Positions 51,801-58,850 of a stretch of DNA of 64,000 bases are shown here, one piece after another. The translations under genes were made by a program, and so were the position numbers. The DNA is from AC-32 sp963765785 (GTDB taxonomy: Bacteria > Actinomycetota > Thermoleophilia > Gaiellales > Gaiellaceae), in NCBI GenBank assembly GCA_963765785.1, contig CAVXXW010000009.1:372001-436000 (forward strand), in the 5' to 3' direction. Position 1 is the first letter of the stretch. Each line of letters starts with the position of its first letter. Below the pieces are notes generated by a model. It was not told the DNA's origin. It worked only from the letters and a program-made list of their open reading frames with translations, and ran no database searches.

Positions 51801-51822
51801 CTCTCCGAAGCGCGAGCGAATA

Positions 51823-51857
51823 GCGGTGAGGCCCAGGCTTCGCCTGGGCCTCACCGC
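51823..51857. terminator. 16-bp perfect hairpin, bidirectional terminator
   Basis: GCGGTGAGGCCCAGGC (51823-51838) pairs with GCCTGGGCCTCACCGC (51842-51857) around three bases. It lies between the tRNA unit and the convergent gene at 51888-52220, whose transcript would also pass through it. Confidence 0.75.
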
Positions 51858-51887
51858 CATGGTGCTAACACGTAACGCGAGTGGGTC

Positions 51888-52220
51888 TTAGCGCTTGATG
51901 AGATTGTGGATCTCGAGGATTTCGGGCTCGCCCCGAAGCTCGATCCCGACATCCTTCAGCACCGGCATGAGGCGCTCGCCGAACGCATCGAACTGCTCTC
52001 GTGAGTCCCAGACCTCGCTGACCCGGAAGTTGCCGTTCGACCTGAAGGCGCAGTGGTAGTCGAGTCCGTCCGGCAACCAGTCGCCCGACTTCTCGAGACG
52101 GCTGATGGTCTCGTCGTACTGGTCAGTGGTGACATTGCCTGCGGCCGTGAAGCGGACGAGCATCCTTGTCTTGCGCGCATCCGTGGTCGGGGTCACAGAC
52201 TCATGACTGGTGGTGGCCAT
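51888..52220 (-). CDS. Dimeric alpha-beta-barrel (ABM-like) protein
   Basis: 110 residues. After a Thr/Ser-rich N-terminus, one ferredoxin-like alpha/beta unit: RMLVRFTAAGNVTTDQYDET, HCAFRSNGNFRVSEVWDSRE, then FDAFGERLMPVLKDVGI. This is the pattern of antibiotic-biosynthesis-monooxygenase-like and related dimeric barrels of mostly unknown activity. ATG at 52220 with GGAGGCC upstream. Confidence 0.7.
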   Translation of the reverse strand: MATTSHESVTPTTDARKTRMLVRFTAAGNVTTDQYDETISRLEKSGDWLPDGLDYHCAFRSNGNFRVSEVWDSREQFDAFGERLMPVLKDVGIELRGEPEILEIHNLIKR

Positions 52221-52551
52221 CTGATGGCCTCCTTCGTATCGATGCTCCTGGCCGAGCCGACCTACAACCGAACACGTCGTGCCGCGCTCGCCTGGGGGGC
52301 GAGGAATCTGAGCCAGAAGGCACTTCCCAACGTATCAGCTTTCGTCCCCCGCGACTGGCCGTCGAGGTGAGCGACGCTCGTCTTGCGAGTCCGCAGCTGG
52401 ATGCGGTTGCTTGCCGACAGGCCCTCGCTGGCCCACGAGGTCTACTAGTTGGAAGCGGGCGGCTAGACTCGGTCAGCCGTCTAGGCCCCCAGGGAGGAGG
52501 AGCGTCGATCTCGCAGGGCCGTCGTAGCCAGGCCCTAGATCGCTCGCCGCA
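52221..52551. other. Non-coding stretch, no feature recognised
   Basis: 331 bp between the ABM-like gene and the coiled-coil gene. Open frames here are short or antisense and do not look coding. It must hold the promoter of the minus-strand ABM-like gene, but no convincing -35/-10 pair or hairpin is visible. Confidence 0.5.
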
Positions 52552-52758
52552 GTGTCTACCGGAAACACCGAGACCGAAGTTCTCGCGCGGGAGTTGGACA
52601 GTCTTGGGAACAAGCTCCGCGCGGTCGAGTCGCGCCTTACAGACGTCAAGAAGATCATCGAGCGTCTCGAGGCAGCGGCTCTGACCACCGCCCGCGCGTT
52701 GGAAGAGGTTTCCACGCATTGGGACAACGTCTATCGGGCGATGCGCCGCGCGGAGTAG
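52552..52758 (+). CDS. Small coiled-coil protein
   Basis: 68 residues from GTG at 52552. Almost all is predicted helix with heptad-like spacing: VLARELDSLGNKLRAVESRL then TDVKKIIERLEAAALTTARA. It ends THWDNVYRAMRRAE. There is no signal or membrane segment. The codon pattern is less GC-biased than in the core genes. Such short coiled coils often dimerise with a partner; none can be named. Confidence 0.55.
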   Translation: MSTGNTETEVLARELDSLGNKLRAVESRLTDVKKIIERLEAAALTTARALEEVSTHWDNVYRAMRRAE

Positions 52759-52774
52759 CTCGGGCCGCCGATTC

Positions 52775-52795
52775 TTGTAACTCTACGCACAAATT
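52775..52795 (+). promoter_or_regulatory. CRP/FNR-like dyad, copy 1
   Basis: TTGTAAC-N6-CACAAATT. The core reads TGTAA-N6-GCACA (52776-52791), against the CRP consensus TGTGA-N6-TCACA. It lies about 140 bp upstream of the ATG at 52937. The same motif with identical spacing recurs at 53663-53683. Confidence 0.45.
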
Positions 52796-52936
52796 TAGAG
52801 TATGCTGGTTGGGCGCATAGACCTAGCGCGGAAGCCGTCGAGGCTCCGAAAGTTCCTCTCCGACTGCCAGACCGGGCCTGAGTGCCGAGAGAGCCCGTCC
52901 GGGTGCCCTTGCCTCAATTCAAGAGAGGAGCACGAG

Positions 52937-53107
52937 ATGAGTCCCAGTTCAGGGTCCTATGAGAGTGACGCTGTCGCCGAGCGGCGGGTGCAGAGAGTGT
53001 TGAACGAGAAGGTCGGCGATCGGCTGCCGGAGCGGAGCTGGTTGCAGAGACGAAAGTGGTACTCCCGGAAGCTCAGGGACAGTAGCCGACCCGAGGTGGA
53101 GGCGTGA
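52937..53107 (+). CDS. Small basic protein
   Basis: 56 residues. ATG at 52937 is chosen because GAGAGGAG precedes it by six bases; the same frame is open back to 52802. The sequence is charged: DAVAERRVQRVLNEKVGDRL, SWLQRRKWYSRKLRD. No family recognised. The CRP-like dyad upstream suggests its own promoter. The stop overlaps a GTG (53104) of a doubtful 63-codon Arg-rich frame. Confidence 0.5.
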   Translation: MSPSSGSYESDAVAERRVQRVLNEKVGDRLPERSWLQRRKWYSRKLRDSSRPEVEA

Positions 53108-53758
53108 GCGGCAGCGTCGAAGCGGCGCGAAGGCACGGGGTAGTTCGATCTGCGTTGGCCGCCGCGGCCTCTTCGCGGCGCCGCCGATCAGCTGGCACCC
53201 GCCCGCGTCGGCCGGCCTCGAGGATGTCCCGAACGGGCTTGATTGGGATGCGTTCTCGAGGCGCTTCTTTCCGGAGCGCCGTCGACACGACCTAGAAGCG
53301 ATCCGCGCCTACGACGCGTACTCGCACGGACGGCGGCTGAGGAGCCGGCCGTCGCTGCCCAGAAGGCGGAGCTTGGGGCTGAACGGAGACGGCACAGGGG
53401 TCGTGTCGCGCAGAGCTCGCCGGGGCGCGGCCCTGACGGCCCTCTCTGAGTGTTAGTCCTCCGCTCCCGGCAGTGAGCGGCTGCGGGTCGCATTGCAGCG
53501 CCTGGCATTCGGCGCACTCGGAGAAGGATGCCCTGGGCGCCTAGCGGCCGCAGCGCCGCGCCCAGGGGCGACCTTCCGGTACAGCGTCTACCACCAAGAG
53601 GAGGAATCGACTCCCCCGTCGATCCCCGCGCGAGGTCAAGGCGCTGCTGAGCCTTCTATCAAATTGTTACGTAGATCACAAATTCACCCGAGACTCGCTA
53701 GGCTGCATGCAGGCGCGCCCGTCCCGTCATTGCCGTTCTCCTCGGGCCAGGGGTTGAT
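53108..53758 (+). other. Mostly non-coding stretch with a decayed coding fragment
   Basis: 650 bp with no intact gene. Frame 53163-53454 has no proper start but contains protein-like sequence: GLEDVPNGLDWDAFSRRFFP and then RRRHDLEAIRAYDAYSHGRR at about 53214-53330, ending at a TAG at 53454. The WDAF(x)RFFPxRRRHDLEAIxAY pattern looks like the remains of a small conserved gene that lost its frame. The CRP-like dyad copy 2 lies near the end of the stretch. Confidence 0.4.
53663..53683 (+). promoter_or_regulatory. CRP/FNR-like dyad, copy 2
   Basis: TTGTTAC-N6-CACAAATT. The core reads TGTTA-N6-TCACA (53664-53679), one mismatch from the CRP consensus. It lies 75 bp upstream of the ANTAR gene and matches copy 1 at 14 of 15 fixed positions with the same spacing. 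Confidence 0.5.
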
Positions 53759-54154
53759 TTGTTCCCCAAGCGCATCTGTCGCAACGGCGTGAAGGTGGGG
53801 ACATTGGCCGGGAGTCCGACGAGCGGCGACTCCACGTCGGGTGATGGGTCGCCTCTCTCCGGCGAGATGACGGCGGAGATCACGCGGCTGGCGCTCTACG
53901 CCGACGCACAGGAGCGGAAGGTCCGCGAGCTTCAGACGACCGTGCTTCAGCTTCAGTCCGCGCTCGACTCGCGGGTGATGATCGAGCGCGGGATCGGAAT
54001 GCTCGCCGAGCGGTTCGCTCTTACGCTCCCAGACGCTTTCGAGTTGCTGAGGAAGGCAGCGCGCGACAGCCGTCGAGAGGTGAGGGCACTTGCGGAGGAG
54101 CTGTTGGAATCGCGAGGGCGGACACCGGACGAGATCAATGACGCCCGTCCATGA
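53759..54154 (+). CDS. ANTAR-domain RNA-binding regulator
   Basis: 131 residues from TTG at 53759 (GTG at 53789 is an alternative). Residues about 38-70 are a coiled coil (ADAQERKVRELQTTVLQLQS). Residues about 70-120 are an ANTAR domain: ALDSRVMIERGIGMLAERFA followed by LTLPDAFELLRKAARDS. ANTAR domains bind paired stem-loops in nascent RNA and block termination. There is no receiver or GAF domain, so the coiled coil may dimerise it or bind a kinase. The stop overlaps the sigma-factor ATG. Confidence 0.85.
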   Translation: MFPKRICRNGVKVGTLAGSPTSGDSTSGDGSPLSGEMTAEITRLALYADAQERKVRELQTTVLQLQSALDSRVMIERGIGMLAERFALTLPDAFELLRKAARDSRREVRALAEELLESRGRTPDEINDARP

Positions 54155-55035
54155 CGAGGCGAGCGAGGAAGGGCAGGCAACCGCTCGCGGCCGTGGAGGA
54201 GTCGACTCTTGCGCCGGAGACGACGACCGATGCTCTCCAGCTCTTCCTGCGCGACGCCGGTCGACACCCGCTTCTGACCCCGGCCCAGGAGGTCGCGCTA
54301 ACGAAGCGGATCGAACGGGGCGACCTGGAAGCGAAGCGAACAATGATCGAGTCGAACCTGCGCCTGGTTGTCTCAATCGCCAAGCGGTACCGTCACCAGG
54401 GCCTCCCTTTCCTCGACTTGATCCAGGAAGGGACGCTAGGCCTGATCCGTGCCGTGGAGAAGTTCGACTGGCGCCGGGGCTTCAAGTTCTCGACCTACGC
54501 GACCTGGTGGATCAGCCAGGCGGTGGCGCGAGGGCTTGGGGACACGGTGCGAACGATCCGGATGCCCACGCACATCGTCGAGCGGATGCAGAAGCTGAAC
54601 CGTGCGGAAAGGATGCTCTCGATGGAGCTTGGGCGGGAGCCGACGCTCGAGGAGTCGGCTGAGCGGGCAGGGCTCCCGCTCGGTCAGGCGCTCGAGGTGG
54701 AGGCGGCAGCCCGCGTCTCGATCAGCCTCGATCAGCCGCTCGCCGAGCAGAATGATGCCCGCTTCGGAGATCTGGTCTCCGGCGAGGGCCCACTACCGGA
54801 GGAAAGCGTCGCCGACACACTCCGGAACGAGGCGCTGGTGCAGGCGCTCGCGATCTTGGGCGAGCGGGAGCGGACGGTGATCGTCCTCCGCTTTGGCCTC
54901 TACGAGTCCGAGCCAAAGACGCTCGACGAGATCGGACGGCAGCTTGGGATATCGCGCGAGCGCGTGCGCCAGCTCGAGACGGAGGCGCTCGAGCGCCTTG
55001 CGCGGGTGCACGAAATGGAGTCGTTCGCCGGCTAG
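54151..55035 (+). CDS. Second primary-like sigma-70 factor (group 2)
   Basis: 294 residues, with no region 1.1. Regions 1.2 (TTDALQLFLRDAGRHPLL), 2 (NLRLVVSIAKRYRHQGLPFL, DLIQEGTLGLIRAVEKFDWR, FSTYATWWISQAV), 3 and 4 (LGISRERVRQLETEALERL) are complete. Region 2 is nearly identical to that of the sigma at 49011-50054, so it should read similar -10 boxes. ATG at 54151 overlaps the ANTAR stop, so its synthesis is coupled to the ANTAR protein. Confidence 0.92.
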   Translation: MTRRARKGRQPLAAVEESTLAPETTTDALQLFLRDAGRHPLLTPAQEVALTKRIERGDLEAKRTMIESNLRLVVSIAKRYRHQGLPFLDLIQEGTLGLIRAVEKFDWRRGFKFSTYATWWISQAVARGLGDTVRTIRMPTHIVERMQKLNRAERMLSMELGREPTLEESAERAGLPLGQALEVEAAARVSISLDQPLAEQNDARFGDLVSGEGPLPEESVADTLRNEALVQALAILGERERTVIVLRFGLYESEPKTLDEIGRQLGISRERVRQLETEALERLARVHEMESFAG

Positions 55036-55941
55036 CCAGGCCACGGTCGTTTGACAGATCCGCTCTGAGCTCGAAAGCACGAGCCAGCCGTCGGACCCCT
55101 TCGGGAGCCGAGCGACCACAGCGAGTTCTCCCCCATAAGCCTCCGCTCGGCTCCAGACCCTACGGTAGCGCGGTTCTTGATCCGGTGTCCGATGCCTGCC
55201 CTACTGAAGTGGAGCCGGAGCGTGGCAACCGTTCCTCCTGCGGCTCAAGAACGTGCCCCTCATGGGGGGATGAGGTGCTCCGGCTCCATGCGCCGCAGAC
55301 TTGTTCCCTCGAAGACCGCCGCCCTACCGTATCGCTCGGCGAGGCGCCTTCCAAGGCCCATTCGGCCGATAGGAGGGCGTTTCGAATCACGTGAAGCTGG
55401 CTGTGCGAGCCTCTATGCACTGCCGCGGCTCCCGAACTGTTCGTCGAAACCTGGCCGGCACATCGAGGTTGTCGCTGCCCAGACAGGCCCGCCAGCGCTC
55501 CTCATCGGCCCGCAGCCAGGGCGTCGCACTCGGCGCTGACCGGTCGAGTCTCAGCGGCGAGGCGGTCGTGCACGTCTTCGCTCGGGCAGTGCTCACGCAA
55601 AGAGCTGGCCCCGCGAGTCGGAACACTGTTCGCCTAGGCTCATCGCCTCGCGCGCCAACGCGCGTTGGTGGCCTTCGGGCTTTCGGCCGGGGTTCTGGCC
55701 GCAGGGCCAGTCCAGCCAGTGTACTCCTCTGGCCGGTCGATCGGCCACCTTTGGCAAGCACCTCCACTCGGGTGCAACGACCCTATTGGACCGCCGGCGC
55801 CGGTTCGATGGTGGGATGCGCACCGTCTCCTCGCTCTCGACTAGGCGGTGGATCTCCCTCGCTGCTCGCGGGTCGGCCGCACGGACGGACCCGCCTCGAT
55901 GTATTGCCGGCAAGTAGGCCGGTACGATTCGGCTTATCACA
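55036..55941. other. 0.9-kb non-coding region with nested inverted repeats
   Basis: Open frames of up to 200 codons exist on both strands, but they overlap each other, are Arg/Ser/Pro-rich and show no domains, so I treat them as chance. The region contains the inverted-repeat element at 55161-55331 and a small hairpin CCGGC-AAGTAG-GCCGG at 55907-55922 upstream of the REC-ANTAR gene. It lies between a sigma factor and two ANTAR genes, a setting where regulatory RNA would make sense. Confidence 0.5.
55161..55331. repeat. Inverted-repeat element, MITE-like or structured RNA
   Basis: TACGGTAG (55161-55168) and CTACCGTA (55324-55331) bound a 171-bp unit; extended ends TACGGTAG(C)GCGGTTCTTGA and TACGGTAG(G)GCGGCGGTCTTCGA (right end, reversed) are imperfect terminal inverted repeats. 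Inside, TGGAGCCGGAGC (55210-55221) pairs with GCTCCGGCTCCA (55277-55288), and GTTCTTGA (55173-55180) with TCAAGAAC (55245-55252). CGCTCGGC flanks the unit on both sides (55144-55151, 55333-55340). Confidence 0.45.
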
Positions 55942-56580
55942 TTGCTCCCCCGCCCTCCCGATCAGGCGATCCCCGGTGAAGAGATCCGGCACCTGCGTGT
56001 CCTGATCGCGAATGAGAAGCGGGAGCGGCTTGAGTTGCTTGCCCAGGTCGTGGCCGGGCTTGGGCACGAGGTGATCGCGCGCGAGATCTACGTGAAGGAG
56101 GTCGGGGCGGTGACCGCGAGAGAACGCCCCGACGTCGCACTGGTCGGGCTCGGCCTGCACTCCGAGCATGCGCTCGAGTTGATCACGGAGATCGTCCGCG
56201 AGGCCTCCTGCCCGGTGATCGCTCTGCTCTCAGCCAAAGACCCCTCCTACGTCCACGAGGCGGCCAAGCGCGGCGTCTTCGCCTACATCGTCGACAGCAG
56301 CCCGGAAGAGCTGCAGAGCGCAATCGATATCACCCTGCAGCGCTTCGCCGAGTACCACAGCCTGCGGGGAGCGTTCGGTCGCCGGGCGACCATCGAGCAG
56401 GCGAAGGGGATCCTGATGGCGCGCCACGCGGTAGACGCCGACCAAGCGTTCGCGATGCTGCGCGATCACTCACAGCACAACGGCCACAAGCTCGTCGACA
56501 TCGCGCAGGCTATCGTCGACAGCCACCTCCTTCTGCTGCCGGTCCCGCAGCCGGCGACACCTTCAGAGCGACCAACCTAG
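55942..56580 (+). CDS. REC-ANTAR response regulator (AmiR/NasT type)
   Basis: 212 residues from TTG at 55942, the only start upstream of the receiver domain. The REC part (residues about 17-135) begins HLRVLIANEKRERLELLAQV, has the phospho-Asp region ERPDVALVGLGLHSEHALEL and ends FAYIVDSSPEELQSAIDITL. The ANTAR domain (about 142-200) reads RRATIEQAKGILMARHAVDA and HKLVDIAQAIVDSHLL. It should act as an RNA-binding antiterminator when phosphorylated; no histidine kinase is adjacent. Confidence 0.9.
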   Translation: MLPRPPDQAIPGEEIRHLRVLIANEKRERLELLAQVVAGLGHEVIAREIYVKEVGAVTARERPDVALVGLGLHSEHALELITEIVREASCPVIALLSAKDPSYVHEAAKRGVFAYIVDSSPEELQSAIDITLQRFAEYHSLRGAFGRRATIEQAKGILMARHAVDADQAFAMLRDHSQHNGHKLVDIAQAIVDSHLLLLPVPQPATPSERPT

Positions 56581-56783
56581 TCAGCCGCTCGCACAGAGAA
56601 CGTCAGTGCGCGGTTTCGGTGCTACGCTCTCGGTTGCAGCGCCTCAGCGATCGGCGCTAAGAACCGTCGCGTGAGGCATAGCAACCGGCCTCACCACAGG
56701 GCCACCCTCAGCACAGCGGGCTGGAGCAACACCCAGCCGACCACAACGCCCCGGTCGGCGACGAAGCTTCGAGCCGGGAGGCC

Positions 56784-57071
56784 GTGATGGTGGAGATTCG
56801 CGTCGCAGTTCCAGACGACACGTGCGGGCACGGGCTGATGCGCCGTCTCGCGGGAATATTCGACCGCTCGTCGGTCTCGTTCGACCGAGTGCAAAGAGAA
56901 GTGCGGGTTCACTCGGAGTGGGAGTCGCGCGGCGTCGTCCAGGTGCTCGGCGCGGTCGAGTCATGGCTGGCGGAGGACGGTCCTGAATCCGCGAAGCTGT
57001 CGGTCGGCGATCGCTCCTACACGATGGTCGGAGCGGCGCGGCTGGCAGTCCCGAGCGGGCGAGCAGAATGA
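56784..57071 (+). CDS. Small protein of unknown function
   Basis: 95 residues from GTG-ATG at 56784/56787. It reads like a soluble alpha/beta domain: VEIRVAVPDDTCGHGLMRRL, FDRSSVSFDRVQREVRVHSE, VVQVLGAVESWLAEDG, then KLSVGDRSYTMV. No family recognised. It follows the REC-ANTAR gene by 200 bp and may be part of the regulatory island. Confidence 0.55.
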   Translation: MMVEIRVAVPDDTCGHGLMRRLAGIFDRSSVSFDRVQREVRVHSEWESRGVVQVLGAVESWLAEDGPESAKLSVGDRSYTMVGAARLAVPSGRAE

Positions 57072-57250
57072 CGGCGGTTATCCCAGGGCTCGCCGCGATG
57101 ACGACCAGTGTCGGAGCGGAGATGATCCGGCTCGGGCTCGATAGAGGGCTGCTCCAGCCCCGCAACGCACGCCGCACGTTTCCGTCGTGCTCAGCTCCAG
57201 CGATCAGAGGGAGCGGTCCTTCGCGGTGGTCAGGCGGGCTCCGATCGTGA
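57068..57250 (+). CDS. Doubtful 60-codon ORF
   Basis: ATG at 57068 overlaps the previous stop (ATGA), the only support. The first 30 residues (MTAVIPGLAAMTTSVGAEMI) could be a helix; the rest is Arg/Ser-rich. It may be chance. Confidence 0.25.
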   Translation: MTAVIPGLAAMTTSVGAEMIRLGLDRGLLQPRNARRTFPSCSAPAIRGSGPSRWSGGLRS

Positions 57251-57284
57251 GTGTCCCCTGATCGACACAGCCGCAGTCCGTCCG

Positions 57285-58310
57285 GTGGTCGGCGTGAGCC
57301 GGCCAGGCGAACCGTGGCGCGGTATCCACCACAGTCCGCGTCGTCGTCGGCTCATCGGTGGAGTCGCGTTCTGTCTTCTCTCGCTGGGTGCGTGTGTGCT
57401 CGTCGCCCGACACCTGAGCGATGCGAGTTGGCCCCTGGAGGGAGCACACGTCCCCCTGGTCTTTCTCGCCGGAGGCTCATATCTCGCCAGCTTCGGCTTC
57501 CGCGCGTTCGGATGGCGGCAGCTGTTCCCCAGCCGCGAGCGTCCCGACGGCGCACGATGTCTCGCGGCTTGCGGGGCGGCCGCTGCCAGCGGGGTGGTCC
57601 TGCCGTTCAGGCTCGATTACGTCGTGAAGATTTCCACTCTCCGCAGGCTGGACGGGGTGACGCTGGGGCTCAAGACGATCGCCGTCTCGATCGTCGCTCT
57701 CGGCATGATCGACGCAGTGGCAATGCTCCCGCTGGCCGTCTCCGCCCTCGTGATGTCCGGTCCGGTTCTCCGCGCGCCGCTGATCCTCGTCGTCCTATTC
57801 TGCATCGGCTGCCTCGCGATCCTGACGCTGGGACAGCGGTTGGCACGGCTCCCGCTCGTCGGACGCTCGGACCGCCTACACGCCGTCTACCGGCGTGTCG
57901 CTGACAGCACGCGGTTCTCGCGGCGCACGCTCGTCGCGGGTCTGTTGCTCCTGGGGTGCTGGACGTCGCGCGCCCTCGGCAGCACCCTACTGCTGAGTGC
58001 CCTCGGCGTCCGATTTTCGCCGACACTCGCGTTAGTCGTCCTCTGCATGAGCGGCGCGGCGTCGATTCTTCCCATCACGGCGGGCGGAGCCGTCGCTGCA
58101 ATGGGTACGACGGCTGGTGTGCTCTTCGCGCTCGGGGTCTCGAAGGGTGTGGCGGTCAACTTCTCGCTTGCGGCGGGGCTCATGCTGACTGGTGCGGCGC
58201 TTGCAGCGGCCGGGCTCGGACTGAGTGGATCGCTTCTTCTCTCGTTCCGCGAGCGCCGCGTGTTCGCCGCCCCGATCCCACCTTCAGTGGCGGCGTCGCC
58301 TTCGGCCTGA
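57285..58310 (+). CDS. Flippase-like membrane protein (lysylphosphatidylglycerol synthase TM family)
   Basis: 341 residues from GTG at 57285 with about eight membrane helices. The LPG_synthase_TM pattern is seen in GGSYLASFGFRAFGWRQLFP, AACGAAAASGVVLPFRLDYV and, later, LCMSGAASILPITAGGAVAA followed by MGTTAGV. There is no C-terminal lysyltransferase domain, so this is a flippase-like or precursor-transport protein rather than an aminoacyl-PG synthase. It is the last gene of the island and codon use is slightly less GC-rich than elsewhere. Confidence 0.8.
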   Translation: MVGVSRPGEPWRGIHHSPRRRRLIGGVAFCLLSLGACVLVARHLSDASWPLEGAHVPLVFLAGGSYLASFGFRAFGWRQLFPSRERPDGARCLAACGAAAASGVVLPFRLDYVVKISTLRRLDGVTLGLKTIAVSIVALGMIDAVAMLPLAVSALVMSGPVLRAPLILVVLFCIGCLAILTLGQRLARLPLVGRSDRLHAVYRRVADSTRFSRRTLVAGLLLLGCWTSRALGSTLLLSALGVRFSPTLALVVLCMSGAASILPITAGGAVAAMGTTAGVLFALGVSKGVAVNFSLAAGLMLTGAALAAAGLGLSGSLLLSFRERRVFAAPIPPSVAASPSA

Positions 58311-58408
58311 CGCGTTCCCATGCCCCGCCGCTTGGTTGAAGTCAGGTACGAGATCGAAGGGAAAGGCGACTTGGAGGAGACGATGGCTGCGTGCCATGAT
58401 GGATCGCG

Positions 58409-58798
58409 ATGGCAGAGCCTGGGAGTGCGCGCGGACGTGGTGCGGTTGGACACACACGGTCTATCGGGCTCTCGATTCTCTGGGCGGTCCTGACGCTCGG
58501 GATCTACACGTTCATCTGGACGTACAAGACCCAGGACGAGATCAAGCGCTATTCCGGGAACGGCGTCGGTGGCGTCCTCGGCCTCGTGATCTACATCCTG
58601 ATCGCGCCGGTCACCTTCTTCATCGTCCCCTCCGAGGTGCGCTACATGTACGAGGACCTGGACGGCGAGCGCAGCCCTGTCAGCGGCATCTACGGACTCT
58701 GGTTCCTGCTCCCGCTGATCGGGCACCTGATCTGGTTCATCCAGGTGCAGGGCGCGCTGAACCGCTACTGGGAGGGCAAGGGCGCGTCCGCTCCCTGA
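58409..58798 (+). CDS. DUF4234 membrane protein
   Basis: 129 residues. After a short disordered start, the DUF4234 pattern: SIGLSILWAVLTLGIYTFIW then TYKTQDEIKRYSG, followed by two further helices (GGVLGLVIYILIAPVTFFIV and GIYGLWFLLPLIGHLIWFIQ) and VQGALNRYWEGKG. ATG at 58409. Function unknown in the family. Confidence 0.85.
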   Translation: MAEPGSARGRGAVGHTRSIGLSILWAVLTLGIYTFIWTYKTQDEIKRYSGNGVGGVLGLVIYILIAPVTFFIVPSEVRYMYEDLDGERSPVSGIYGLWFLLPLIGHLIWFIQVQGALNRYWEGKGASAP

Positions 58799-58850
58799 AC
58801 CAGGCGGCGTCTCGGGTTCTTAGATTGAGTACGGGTTAGCCTGAGACGTC

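Noticed and set aside
55907..55922. Hairpin CCGGC-AAGTAG-GCCGG as an ANTAR recognition loop
   Set aside because: The loop is six bases but lacks the A1/G4 pattern, and no adjacent partner stem-loop is seen.
55177..56005. Frames of 120 and 204 codons between the sigma and REC-ANTAR genes
   Set aside because: They overlap each other and opposite-strand frames, are Arg/Ser/Pro-rich and show no domain.
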